Source: Methyloceanibacter methanicus (GTDB lineage: Bacteria > Pseudomonadota > Alphaproteobacteria > Rhizobiales > Methyloligellaceae). From it: a stretch of 64,000 nucleotides of DNA. A program made the position numbers and the translations under genes. Of this stretch, positions 22,118 through 32,239 are shown piece by piece. The stretch spans positions 252,501 to 316,500 of the forward strand of contig NZ_LPWG01000011.1 of assembly GCF_001723285.1 (NCBI RefSeq), given 5' to 3'. Position 1 is the first letter of the stretch. Each line of letters opens with the position of its first letter. The notes beneath the pieces were generated by a model that was given only the letters and a program-made list of their open reading frames with translations, had not been told where the DNA came from and ran no database searches.

Positions 22118-22651
22118 ATGACAACCGGCGACGCCAAAGACCCCTTGAACGTCCTTTTTCTCTGCACTGGCAATTCCGCCCGGTCGATCATGGCCGAGTG
22201 CATCATGAACCGCGAAGGCCTTGGAAAGTTCCAAGCCTACAGTGCCGGCAGCATGCCGGCGGGCAAGGTCAACCCCTTTGCCCTCAACCTGTTGCGGAAG
22301 CTGAACTACGACGTGTCCAGCTTGCGTTCGAAGTCCTGGGAGGAGTTCAGCGGCCCCGATGCCCCCAAGCTCGATTTCGTCTTCACCGTTTGTGACAACG
22401 CGGCCCAGGAAGTCTGTCCGATCTGGCCCGGTCAGCCCATGTCCGCCCATTGGGGCCTGCCGGACCCGGCGGCGGTCGAAGGCACCGAGGCGGAACGCGC
22501 TCTGGCCTTCGATGACACCTACCGGATGTTGTTCCAGCGCATTTCGATCTTCGTCAACCTCCCGCTCGCGAGCCTGAGCAAGCTCTCGTTGCAGAAGCAG
22601 CTCGACGAGATCGGCAAACACGGCGCCGCGGCCACCAAAGAGCCAGCCTGA
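22118..22651 (+). CDS. arsC: Arsenate reductase ArsC (low-molecular-weight phosphatase type)
   Basis: Reduces arsenate to arsenite using thioredoxin. It is 177 aa with GGAGG upstream of the ATG. The PTP-like loop CTGNSARS holds nucleophile C16. C92 and C100 (in FTVCDNAAQEVCP) form the redox relay, and WGLPDPAAVEG carries the acid Asp. It is co-transcribed with arsR. No arsB, acr3 or arsH follows, so arsenite efflux must be encoded elsewhere. Confidence 0.93.
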   Translation: MTTGDAKDPLNVLFLCTGNSARSIMAECIMNREGLGKFQAYSAGSMPAGKVNPFALNLLRKLNYDVSSLRSKSWEEFSGPDAPKLDFVFTVCDNAAQEVCPIWPGQPMSAHWGLPDPAAVEGTEAERALAFDDTYRMLFQRISIFVNLPLASLSKLSLQKQLDEIGKHGAAATKEPA

Positions 22652-22859
22652 CCGTGCCACGGCTGCCCCGCAGCCGCGTTGACAAGGCTTGGGCCGCAAC
22701 TTATGTCTCCGGCGTTGACCCCCGGCACTCTTTTTCGCTGTTTTCCGAGTGAGACCGGCGAAATTCAGCCGGGGGTCCCACACTCCATCAGCCAAGGACC
22801 TCCAGGCTTTCGAGAGCCCCGCGCGGCCCGGCTCACGCCACTAAGAGGCTAACGGTTCG

Positions 22860-25624
22860 ATGCTTTCCCTCGGCACAATTGCCACCAAAGTCTTCGGCTC
22901 ATCCAACGATCGCAAACTCAAGAAGTACGAACCCGCCGTCGCGGCGATCAACGCCCTCGAGCCCGAAGTCTCCGCTCTCACGGACGAAGCCCTGCGTGCG
23001 CGCACCGAAGAGTTCCGCAAACGCCTTGCCGACGGCGGAAACCTCGACGATCTTCTGCCCGAGGCCTTCGCCACCGTCCGCGAAGCCGCCAAGCGTACGC
23101 TCGGGCAGCGCCATTTCGACGTGCAACTCGTCGGCGGCATGGTGCTTCACGAGGGCCGCATCGCCGAGATGAAGACCGGCGAAGGCAAGACGCTGGTCGC
23201 CACTCTCCCTGTCTATCTGAATGCGCTGACCGGCAAGGGCGTGCATGTCGTCACCGTGAACGACTATCTGGCCAAACGCGACGCGGCCTGGATGGGGCAG
23301 ATCTACAAATTCCTGGGGCTGACCGTCGGCACGATCGAACACGATCTCAACGACGAGGAGCGCAAGGCGCAATATGCCTGCGACGTCACCTACGGCACGA
23401 ACAACGAGTACGGCTTCGACTATCTGCGCGACAACATGAAATATCTCGAAAGCGAGATGGTCCAGCGCGGACACGCCTATGCCATCGTCGACGAGGTCGA
23501 CTCGATCTTGATCGACGAGGCCCGTACGCCGTTGATTATCTCCGGTCCGCTCGACGACCGGTCGGATTTTTACAACACGATCGACGTGTTCATTCCGAAG
23601 CTGCGGGACGAGGACTTCGAGCTCGACGAGAAGACTCGCCACGCGACGCTCACCGAGGAGGGCAACGAACATATCGAGCAGCTTCTGATCGAAGCCGGCC
23701 TGTTGAAGGGCGACTCCCTCTACGACGTCGAGAATGTCAGCGTGGTGCACCACGTGCAGCAGGCCTTGCGGGCACACAAGGTCTTTCAACGCGATCGCGA
23801 CTACATCGTGAAGAACGGCGAAGTCGTGCTGATCGACGAGTTCACCGGGCGCATGATGTCCGGGCGCCGCTTTTCCGAGGCCCTGCACCAGGCTCTCGAG
23901 GCCAAGGAGCATGTCGAGATCCAGCCGGAGAACCAGACCTTCGCGACGATCACGTTCCAGAACTACTTCCGGCTTTACGACAAGCTCGGCGGGATGACCG
24001 GCACGGCGGCGACCGAAGCCGACGAGTTCATGGACATTTACGGCCTGGACGTCATCGAAGTACCGACCAACCGGCCGATGGCGCGGGCGGACGAAGACGA
24101 TGAGGTCTATCGCACGGCGCAAGAAAAGTACGCCGCCATCATCGAGCTGATCCGCGACGCCCAGCAGCGAGGCCAGCCCATGCTGGTCGGCACCACCTCG
24201 ATCGAAAAGTCCGAAATCCTCTCCGAGCAGCTGAAGAAGCGCAAAGTTCCGCACAACGTGCTGAACGCGCGCTATCACGAGCAGGAGGCCCATATCGTCG
24301 CCCAGGCCGGCGTGCCCGGTGCGGTGACCATCGCCACCAACATGGCGGGCCGCGGAACGGACATCCAGCTCGGCGGCAACCCGGAGATGCGTCTCGAGGA
24401 CTGGCTGGCCGAACAGACGGCAAAGGGCAAGGAGCCGACGCCGGCGGAGATCGAGGCCAAGCGCGCCGAAATCGAGACCGATATCGAGGCAAAGAAGAAG
24501 AAGGCCCTCAAGGCCGGCGGTCTTTACGTGGTGGGCACGGAGCGCCACGAAAGCCGCCGCATCGACAACCAGTTGCGTGGCCGCTCCGGTCGTCAGGGCG
24601 ATCCGGGCGCGTCCCGCTTCTTCCTGTCGCTGGAAGACGACCTGATGCGCATCTTCGGGTCCGAACGCATGGACGGCATGCTTCAGGCGCTCGGCCTCAA
24701 GGAAGGCGAGGCGATCGTCCATCCCTGGATCAACAAGGCCCTCGAAAAGGCGCAAGGCAAGGTCGAGGCGCGCAACTTCGACATCCGCAAGAACCTGCTG
24801 AAGTTCGACAACGTGATGAACGATCAGCGCAAGGCGATCTTCGAGCAGCGCCGCGAGCTTCTGGCCGATGAGGACCTCAACGAAACCATCGCGGAAATGC
24901 GCCGTCAGGTCGTGGACGATCTCGTGGCCGAGGCCATTCCGGAGAAGTCCTATCCCGAACAGTGGGACCTTGAGGGTCTGAAAGAGAAGCTCGAAAACGT
25001 CTTCGGGCTTGACCTGCCCGTCGCCGACTGGGCGGACGAGGAAGGCATCGCCGAGGCCGAGATCCATGAACGCCTGGTCAAGGCGACGGACGAAGCCGCC
25101 GCCAAGAAGGCGGCCCAGTTCGGCGCGCAGACGATGCGGCAGCTTGAGCGCGCGGTTCTGCTGCAGACCCTGGACGGCCTGTGGCGCGAGCATCTGGTGA
25201 CCCTGGAGCACCTGCGCCAGGTCATCGGCCTGCGCGGCTACGGCCAGCGCGATCCGCTGAACGAATTCAAGAGCGAGAGCTTCACCCTGTTCGAGCAGAT
25301 GCTCGCGCGCTGCGCGAGGCGGTCACCGGGCAGATCATGCATGCCGAACTCGCCAAGGAAACCGACGCCCCGGCCTTGGACATCGCCGACCTGCCGCCCA
25401 TGGAAGTCCATCACCTCGACCCGAATACGGGCCAGGACGAATTCGCGCTGGAAACCGCCGATGCCGCTTCGGCCTCCGGCGGCGCCGCGCCCGTGCGAAC
25501 CCGCAAGGCCGCCGCGGTGGCGCTCAATCCGGCGGACCCGTCGACCTGGGGCAAGGTTCAGCGCAACGCGCCCTGCCCGTGCGGGTCGGGCAAGAAATAC
25601 AAGCACTGCCACGGCGCGTTCTAG
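22860..25624 (+). CDS. secA: Preprotein translocase motor subunit SecA, one frameshift
   Basis: Essential ATPase that drives proteins through SecYEG. The N-terminal part is normal, with Walker [15 protein letters not shown], the [20 protein letters not shown] segment and [10 protein letters not shown] in the second motor domain. At about 25305 (GCTCGCGCGCTGC) one G is missing: frame one goes off into Arg/Pro-rich nonsense ending at 25643, while the real C-terminus resumes as [20 protein letters not shown] and ends with the zinc motif [16 protein letters not shown] at 25624. The corrected length is 921 aa. As secA is essential, the break must be an assembly error. Confidence 0.95.
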
Positions 25625-25629
25625 CGCGC

Positions 25630-25667
25630 GCATGCCGGCTTGAATCCGGCGCACCAGGCTTTGGTGC
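25630..25667. repeat. Two small hairpins between secA and the DASS permease
   Basis: GCCGG-N7-CCGGC followed directly by GCACCA-N5-TGGTGC. Both stems are perfect but have no T-tract, so they may be weak or Rho-assisted termination structures after secA. Confidence 0.35.
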
Positions 25668-25697
25668 GGCGAAGGTCTTGAGGGGGGCGCGAACGCC

Positions 25698-27473
25698 ATG
25701 ACGGTCGACCAGGCGCTCGCCTTCTCCATCGTCGCCGCCATGATGGCGCTCTTCATCTGGGGACGCTTGCGCTACGACGTGGTGGCGCTCCTGTCTCTGC
25801 TGGCCGCCATCGCAGCCGGCATCGTCCCGCCCGAAAAAGCCTTCTCCGGATTCAGCGACGACATCGTCATCATCGTGGCGAGCGCGTTGATCGTCAGCGC
25901 GGCCGTCGGCCGGTCCGGGGTGATCGAGCGGATCGTGCGCCGGTTCGGCCCCTACCTCACCACGGTCTACCGGCAGATCGGCGCCCTGGTCGGCTCGGTC
26001 ACGGTCATGTCCGGCTTCGTGAAGAATATCGGGGCTCTGGCCATGCTGATGCCGGTGGCGTTTCAAGTCTCGCGCCGGACGGGAACCTCGCCGTCGTCGC
26101 TGCTGATGCCCATGTCGTTCGGCGCGCTGCTTGGCGGTACGGTGACGCTGATTGGCACCTCGCCCAATATCATCGTCAGCCGCGTGCGCGAGCAGACCCT
26201 CGGTCAGCCCTTCGAGATGTTCGACTTCGCCCCTGTCGGCGCTTGCCTCTCGATCGTCGGCTTCCTCTTTCTGTTGTTCGGCTGGCGGTTTTTGCCCGCC
26301 GACCGCAAGGGCACCGTGTCCATGGACGCCGCCTTCACCCTGGACGGCTACACGACCGAGGTCGCCGTTCCCAAGGACTCTCCGGCCGCCAATATCACCG
26401 TGAAGGCCCTCGAGGACCTGAGCGAAGGCGATGTGGAAGTCATCACCCTGATCCGGGGAACCAAACGCCGCTTCGATCCGGCAGGCAACAGCGTCATCAA
26501 GCCGGACGACGTCTTGATCCTGCGCGGCGAACCCTCCGCCCTGGAGCGCCTGGTTGCCTTGGAAAAGCTCACGCTTGTGCGCCACGAGAACGGACGGGCG
26601 ACCACCGACACGCCGAGCGACGAGATCGGCATCATGGAGGCGGTGATCACGCCGGATTCCGAACTGGTCGGCTATTCGGTGGGCCAGCTCAAACTAGCCG
26701 AACGTCATGGCATGGACCTTTTGGCCGTCAGCCGCACAGGGCGGCGTATCGCCAACCGGCTGCGCGCGGTGAAGCTGCGCGCCGGCGATGTGGTCGTGCT
26801 CCAGGGCAATCTGAGCACCATGCCCGAGACGCTCGGGGAACTGCATCTCCTGCCGCTTGCCGAGCGGGACTTGCGCATCGGGCGGCGGGGCAGTCTCCTG
26901 CCCATCGCCGTACTCGCCCTCGCCATGGGGCTCGTCGCCTTCAGCATCGTGCCCGTCGCCATCGCCTTTTTCGGCGCCGCCGTGATCCTGCTCCTGGTCC
27001 GCGCCTTGTCGTTGCGCGAGGCCTACGACGTTGTCGAATGGCCCATTCTCGTCATGCTGGGCGCGCTGATCCCGGTCAGCGACGCGCTCCGCACCACCGG
27101 CGGCACCGATCTCATCGCCGGGTGGCTCTCGGCGACCGCCTCGCAACTGCCGGTCTACGGCGCGTTGCTCCTGCTGATGGCCGCGGCCATGGCGGTGACG
27201 CCCTTCCTCAACAACGCCGCCACCGTGCTCGTCATGGCGCCCATCGCCGCGAGCTTCGCCGGCAATCTCGGCTACAGGCCCGATGCCTTCCTGATGGCGG
27301 TCGCCATTGGGGCTGCGTGCGATTTCCTCACGCCCATCGGTCATCAATGCAACACGCTGGTGATGGGACCCGGCGGCTATCGCTTCGGCGACTATTGGCG
27401 CCTCGGCCTGCCGCTTTCCCTGATCGTGCTGCTCGCCGGCACGCCGCTCATTCTGTATTTCTGGCCGATCTAG
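25698..27473 (+). CDS. SLC13/DASS-family anion permease with two RCK_C domains
   Basis: A 591-aa inner-membrane transporter for anions such as sulfate or dicarboxylates. Hydrophobic helices occupy about 1-190 and 400-590. Signature loops are FVKNIGALAMLMPVA and TLIGTSPNIIVSRVREQ (N-terminal half) and FLNNAATVLVMAPIAASFAG with FLTPIGHQCNTLVMGPGGY (C-terminal half). The central soluble region (about 215-390) contains two TrkA-C/RCK_C domains (AVPKDSPAANITVKALEDL, VITPDSELVGYSVGQLKLA), probably regulatory. Substrate cannot be told from sequence. A G-rich ribosome site (GAGGGGGG) lies upstream. Confidence 0.9.
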   Translation: MTVDQALAFSIVAAMMALFIWGRLRYDVVALLSLLAAIAAGIVPPEKAFSGFSDDIVIIVASALIVSAAVGRSGVIERIVRRFGPYLTTVYRQIGALVGSVTVMSGFVKNIGALAMLMPVAFQVSRRTGTSPSSLLMPMSFGALLGGTVTLIGTSPNIIVSRVREQTLGQPFEMFDFAPVGACLSIVGFLFLLFGWRFLPADRKGTVSMDAAFTLDGYTTEVAVPKDSPAANITVKALEDLSEGDVEVITLIRGTKRRFDPAGNSVIKPDDVLILRGEPSALERLVALEKLTLVRHENGRATTDTPSDEIGIMEAVITPDSELVGYSVGQLKLAERHGMDLLAVSRTGRRIANRLRAVKLRAGDVVVLQGNLSTMPETLGELHLLPLAERDLRIGRRGSLLPIAVLALAMGLVAFSIVPVAIAFFGAAVILLLVRALSLREAYDVVEWPILVMLGALIPVSDALRTTGGTDLIAGWLSATASQLPVYGALLLLMAAAMAVTPFLNNAATVLVMAPIAASFAGNLGYRPDAFLMAVAIGAACDFLTPIGHQCNTLVMGPGGYRFGDYWRLGLPLSLIVLLAGTPLILYFWPI

Positions 27474-28292
27474 CATCGGGGCACCGTTCCTCGACGAGGC
27501 CGTCCACGGTGGCGAGCGTACCCGGCTCGAACGCGTAACGCCCCTCGCAGACGCCGACTTTCGGCGGGACCTTGTCGCTGGCAAACAGATCGTGGCCGGC
27601 TTTCAAATTGGCCCAGAACGGCGCCCATTTGTCTCCGGATCGCAGTCGCAGGTTCTTCTCGGTCATCCGGAATGGAAAGGCATGGACGGGAATGCGCGTC
27701 TGACCGTTGTCCAACGCCGCGGTGACGAACGCCCAGAGCTCGTCCACCACACGGTCCGTCACGGCGTAGCAGCCGATGGACGCACAGCCGCCATGGACCA
27801 TCAGGAACGATCCGGTGCGGCCCTTGCTCCGGTCATAGGCATTCGGAAAGCCCAGATTGAATGACAGGTGCTCGACGCTGTTGGGATTGAGCCCGTCCTT
27901 GTCCACCGTATAGAACCCTTCCGGGGCCTGACGGTCGCCTTCTTTCAACTTGGGTCCGAGGCGCCCCGACCACATGCAGATCGGATAGGTGGCAAAGCGC
28001 ACGAAGCGGCCGCCCTTTTGCACCCACAGCTCGATCTCCGACTCGAGCTTGTAAATGCGCAAATGGACGGGCATGCCGGGCTTGACGCCCGCCGCGTTCA
28101 GCCGCGCCGAGAACCGGTCGAGGTCGGGCGTCCCGGCAGGGGCCTGCCGGCGCGGAACAGGGCGTGGTTCGCTTGGCGGTCCCAGTTGATGGTGACGCGG
28201 TCGATCAACTGCCGCCCTTCCGGCGTGAAGAGGTACAAGGCGCCGGCAACCAGCGCCGTCAGTAGGATCGAAACGAAAAGAAACCGCACCAT
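27448..28292 (-). CDS. YafK-type L,D-transpeptidase, one frameshift
   Basis: Membrane-anchored peptidoglycan L,D-transpeptidase or hydrolase. The N-terminus MVRFLFVSILLTALVAGALY (28292) is a signal anchor. One base is missing at about 28132 (CTGCCGGG-ACGCCC), after which TPDLDRFSARLNAAGVKPGM leads into the catalytic domain. The corrected length is 281 aa. The active-site region is VHGGCASIGCYAVTD, with Cys in IGCYA. It is a close paralogue of the next gene (28425-29420) and overlaps the convergent permease 3' end by 26 bases. Confidence 0.88.
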
Positions 28293-28424
28293 CGTCTGTC
28301 CTCTAGGCCGGACCTGTGACCCGGCCCTCTGCTTCGGCCGCTACGTCGCCTAAGAAAGAAGGCGAGGGAAAGGAAGCGCGTTAAGGGACGGGGGGCCTCA
28401 TCGCGGTTGAGCGCAACATGGCGG

Positions 28425-29420
28425 TCAGTCCGCGTATGATCCCCGCTGCGCAACCTTCTTTTTCCCATCGGCCGACGCCTCTTTTTGCGCCTTCTCCTTC
28501 GGGTCCGGCGTGGCGGGCCCGAGCGTCATCACGTTGTAGACCGGGGTGATCTCGCCGAACTGCAGATCCATGACGCTGCCGAGCGGCTTGGCCAACGTGG
28601 ACTGGGCAACGGCGCGCCGCTCCGTTTTGGGCTTGAAGGCGACCATGGGCAGCTTGCTGTAGCGCGGGCACGCCCGTTTCGGGTTGGGAAGCGTCCCGCC
28701 CGGAAAGTCGCCGTTGACGACATAGCGCCTGCCGCACACCGCGAAGGTCGGCTCGAGACGGGTAACCTCGAAATAGTCGTAGCCTTCCTTCAGATTGACC
28801 CAGAAATCGAACCAAGGGCTGTCGGTGTGTGCCGCCAGGTTGGCGGTCGTCATCCGGAAGGGAAAGGCGTGGATCTGGAACTTCTCTTGCCCGCCGGCAA
28901 AGGCTTCGAGGGCCAGCGCATAGATCTCCTCGATCACCGCATCGGTCATGGCGTAGCAGCCGCGGGACTTGCACTCGCCATGAACCATGAGGTTGGCGCC
29001 GGTGCGCTTCAGAGCACGGTCGTAGGCGTTCGGATAGCCGATGTTGAAGGACAGATGGTAATGACTCTTCGGGTTCAGCCGCTTCTCGTCGACCAGGTAG
29101 AACCCTTCGGGCGCCTGCAAATCCCCCTGCTTTTGCTTGGGGCCCAACCCGCCCGAGAAATTGCAGATCGGATAGGTCTTCAAATGGTAGAAATGCCCGT
29201 CATCCTTCTGCTTCCAGACCTCGAGCTCGGATTCGGCCTTGAAGACGCGAATGAGGATGGGCTGGGACTCGGTCATGCCCTTTTCGGCCATCAGGGCGCG
29301 GGTCTTCGCGGACAGCGGCCGCATATGCGGGGGATAATAGGCCGAACAGCCTGACGTCGCGGCCGCCAGCACGACCACGCCCGCCCACAAAATGGCCGTG
29401 ACGATCCTTGATCGACGCAT
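28425..29420 (-). CDS. YafK-type L,D-transpeptidase lipoprotein
   Basis: A 331-aa paralogue of the preceding gene. The N-terminus has a lipobox-like VLAAATSGC (Cys about 25), so it is probably lipid-anchored in the envelope. The catalytic motif is VHGECKSRGCYAMTD. A Lys/Ala-rich C-terminal extension (about 260-331) is missing from its neighbour. Tandem duplication is evident from shared blocks such as QAPEGFY and NAYDR. Confidence 0.9.
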   Translation of the reverse strand: MRRSRIVTAILWAGVVVLAAATSGCSAYYPPHMRPLSAKTRALMAEKGMTESQPILIRVFKAESELEVWKQKDDGHFYHLKTYPICNFSGGLGPKQKQGDLQAPEGFYLVDEKRLNPKSHYHLSFNIGYPNAYDRALKRTGANLMVHGECKSRGCYAMTDAVIEEIYALALEAFAGGQEKFQIHAFPFRMTTANLAAHTDSPWFDFWVNLKEGYDYFEVTRLEPTFAVCGRRYVVNGDFPGGTLPNPKRACPRYSKLPMVAFKPKTERRAVAQSTLAKPLGSVMDLQFGEITPVYNVMTLGPATPDPKEKAQKEASADGKKKVAQRGSYAD

Positions 29421-29478
29421 TCGGCGAGCCCTTTTGCACCCCCGGCCGACTTCAGTTCACAATGGTTAACGGAACGTT

Positions 29479-29526
29479 ACCCAAGTCCCGCTTGACCCAA
29501 GTCCCGCTTGACCCATGTCCCGCTTG
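29479..29526. repeat. Three tandem 16-bp repeats
   Basis: ACCCAAGTCCCGCTTG twice in perfect tandem (29479-29494, 29495-29510), then ACCCATGTCCCGCTTG (29511-29526) with one change. They lie between the lipoprotein L,D-transpeptidase and accA, in the intergenic DNA downstream of accA. Confidence 0.85.
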
Positions 29527-29711
29527 GGCCGTCCCCACGGCCCAAGACCATTCGAATTATAGGCTTATCTGGTCGCACTTGGGCCGAAAAGAGACAGATG
29601 AAGACGGGTCGGGGCAAAAGGGCCGCGCACGGGAGCACCAGATTGGTGGCAACCCGGACCGCAAGCGCCCCATCCCGCCAGGCCCCAAAACTTGCTGGGC
29701 CTCCAGACCTG

Positions 29712-30665
29712 CTAGGCCTCGCGCCCAATGGCCATGAACTTTTCGCGGCGCTCTTTCCGGATCTGATCGGGCGTGTAGTCGTCGAACCAGGCAATGGCAT
29801 TGACGATGACATCGCCCGCCGCCTGCAGGACGCTTTGCGGGTCCCGGTGCGCCCCGCCCACCGGCTCGGGAATGATCCCGTCGACGATGCCGAGGGCCTT
29901 CAGGTCCTGGGCCGTGATCTTCATGTTCGTGGCGGCATCCTGGGCACGCGCCGAATCCCGCCACAGGATGGACGCGGCGGCCTCAGGCGAAGCGACCGTG
30001 TAGATCGAGTGCTCCAGCATGAAGATGCGGTTCGCGGTGGCGAGCGCCACAGCCCCCCCGGACCCCCCCTCGCCGATGATCAGCGAAACGATGGGCACCC
30101 CGAGGCGCATACAGCATTCCGTGCTCCGGGCGATCGCCTCGGCCTGGCCGCGCTCTTCGGCCCCGATGCCGGGATAGGCGCCCGCCGTATCCACCAAGCT
30201 CACGACCGGCAAGGAGAACCGGTCGGCCATCTCCATCAGCCGCACCGCCTTGCGATAGCCTTCGGGCCGGGCCATGCCGAAATTGTGCTTGATACGCCCC
30301 TCGGTGTCGGACCCCTTTTCGTGCCCGATCACCATGACGGAACGGCCGGCAAGCCGGCCGATGCCGCCGATGATCGCCTCGTCCTCCGCGAAATAGCGAT
30401 CGCCGGCCAGAGGGGTGAAATCGCGGACCAGATCCTGGACGTAATGGGTGAAATGTGGCCGCTCGGGGTGGCGTGCCACCTGGGTTTTCTGCCAGGGCGT
30501 CAGCGCGGCGTAGGTCTCCACGAGAGCGTCGCGCGCCTTGGTCTCGAGGCGGCTCAGCTCTTCGTCGATCAGAACGGAATCGTCGTCCGTGGCAAGGGCC
30601 TTCAACTCGGCGACCTTGCTTTCAAGTTCCGCGATCGGTTTTTCGAAATCGAGATACGTACGCAT
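29712..30665 (-). CDS. accA: Acetyl-CoA carboxylase carboxyltransferase subunit alpha
   Basis: Half of the carboxyltransferase that makes malonyl-CoA for fatty-acid synthesis. It is 317 aa. It opens [18 protein letters not shown], the standard start, and carries the crotonase-like [38 protein letters not shown] and [14 protein letters not shown] segments that bind acetyl-CoA and form the oxyanion holes. It is located downstream of xerD on the same strand, in the order common for rhizobia. Confidence 0.97.
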   Translation of the reverse strand: MRTYLDFEKPIAELESKVAELKALATDDDSVLIDEELSRLETKARDALVETYAALTPWQKTQVARHPERPHFTHYVQDLVRDFTPLAGDRYFAEDEAIIGGIGRLAGRSVMVIGHEKGSDTEGRIKHNFGMARPEGYRKAVRLMEMADRFSLPVVSLVDTAGAYPGIGAEERGQAEAIARSTECCMRLGVPIVSLIIGEGGSGGAVALATANRIFMLEHSIYTVASPEAAASILWRDSARAQDAATNMKITAQDLKALGIVDGIIPEPVGGAHRDPQSVLQAAGDVIVNAIAWFDDYTPDQIRKERREKFMAIGREA

Positions 30666-30836
30666 GCAGTCCGGCTAAACCCGTTGAAAAGACAAAACAG
30701 CTCTACTTCAAGGCATCCTTACGACAGTCGCCGGGCATCCATACGACAAAAGGGAAACCGGCCGAAATCCGGCTCTAAGTGGCCTCGCGGCCATGTCCTG
30801 TCAACTGGGACCATTGCCGTCCCGGAGGCAAAGACT

Positions 30837-31822
30837 CTAGCGCGCCTTCGTTAACCGCACCTTCGCGAACCCGGCCTTGGCCAGCGGATGGTGCTCTTCC
30901 ACGAGCCGCCGCAGCCGTTCCTCGATCACGTGGGTGTAGATTTGCGTGGTGGAAATATCCGCATGTCCCAGCAATTGCTGCACGGTCCGCAAGTCGGCGC
31001 CCCGTTCGAGCAGATGGCTGGCGAAGGCGTGCCGCAACACGTGCGGCGAGACGCGCGCGGGATCGAGCCCTGCCGCCAGCGCCAGGCTCTTGAGCTCCTG
31101 ACCGAAGCGCTGACGGGTCATGTGCTGTCCCCCGTCCCCCGTGGGGAATAGAAACGGGGAGGCCTTGCGCGCGGGGTCCTCGGCGAGCACCGCGAGATAG
31201 GCCGCCAGCGCCTCCCGGGCCGCATCGTTCAGCGGCACCAGCCGCTCGCGCCCGCCCTTGCCCTTGATGGTCAGGACCCGGTCGTCCACGGCGAGCACGT
31301 TGCGCGGCAGGGCCACGAGTTCGGAAACCCGCAAGCCCGAGGCGTAGAGCGTTTCCAGCAGCGCGTTGAGCCGATGGGCGCGCCGGCGCGGCGCCCCCTC
31401 AGGAGCCGAGGCGCAGGCTTCCTTCGCCGTCCCGATCAGAGTCTCGACCTCGGCGAGCGATAGGACCTTCGGCAAGGGGCGCCCCCGCTTGGGGCTGTCG
31501 ATCGCCGCGGTCGGATCGTCCTTGCGGACCCCCTCGGCCAACAGGAACCGGAAGAACTGCCGGATGGCGGAGAGCTTGCGGGCGCGGGACGCCGGGGCAA
31601 GCCCTTCGGCGGACAGGACCTCGAGATAGGCCCGCACGTGGTCCGCCGACGCGGCGGCGGCCTCTGTCTTTTTGGCGGCCAGAAACGTCAGAAAGTCCGA
31701 CAAATCCCGCGAATAGGCGGCGATCGTGTGGGACGCCGCACCCCGCTCGGCCATAAGCATTTCAACGAAAAGCGCAAGTTCGGAGGCCGACGCGGGCGCA
31801 AGGACGGGGTCGGACGCGCCAC
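30837..31822 (-). CDS. xerD: Site-specific tyrosine recombinase XerD, probable N-terminal frameshift
   Basis: Resolves chromosome dimers at dif together with XerC and FtsK. The catalytic set is complete: Arg in ASGLRVSELVAL, Lys in GKGGRERLVPL, HVLRHAFASHLLERG (His, Arg), the LLGHADISTTQIYTHV His and the nucleophile Tyr. The clean open frame begins at 31760 (MLMAERGAASHTIAAYSRDL), but the core-binding domain needs about 20 more residues. Restoring one base at about 31796 joins a GTG start at 31822 (MARPTPSLAPASASELALFV), giving 328 aa. The upstream extension is inferred. Confidence 0.88.
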
Positions 31823-31873
31823 GGTTACCCCCTCACCTGGGGCCGCCACAGACCGGCAAGCGCTGACAACCGC

Positions 31874-32089
31874 CTATTGGGCGCGATGGCTCGGAGGCAG
31901 GGTGATGGACGGCTCCTGGGCCGAGGCCGCCGTGGGCGACACGGCACGCGGCTCGGCCTTGAGGCCGCGCAAGGCCTTGGAGATTTCTTTTGGCTCTGGC
32001 TGAAAGTATTCAGCAAGCACATAAAGGCTTCCAGCGACGACACCGGCAATCGTCCCTAAGACCGCGAGGAAACGAAACAATGTTGGCAT
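31874..32089 (-). CDS. Small single-TM protein
   Basis: A 71-aa protein, MPTLFRFLAVLGTIAGVVAG, with one membrane helix (about 4-27) and a polar tail (FQPEPKEISKALRGLKAEP). Similar short proteins are found between xerD and aroK in Hyphomicrobiales. It is divergent from aroK and precedes xerD. Function unknown. Confidence 0.7.
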   Translation of the reverse strand: MPTLFRFLAVLGTIAGVVAGSLYVLAEYFQPEPKEISKALRGLKAEPRAVSPTAASAQEPSITLPPSHRAQ

Positions 32090-32239
32090 CGGGGCGCTCG
32101 TGTTCCTAATTATCGACCAATATCGAACAGGGCCGCATTATGACTCAAAACGCCGAAGCACCTTAACCCCTCGCGCATCCCATCATGGACGATTCGACGG
32201 CACCCTGTCAGCATGGCCCCTTATTAACCTCTCCAGCCA

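Noticed and set aside
22899..25211. 770-aa open frame antisense to secA
   Set aside because: SecA motifs are on the plus strand; the antisense frame is a codon-bias artefact.
28098..28292. Separate 64-aa membrane peptide gene
   Set aside because: It is the N-terminus of the YafK-type L,D-transpeptidase cut off by a one-base deletion.
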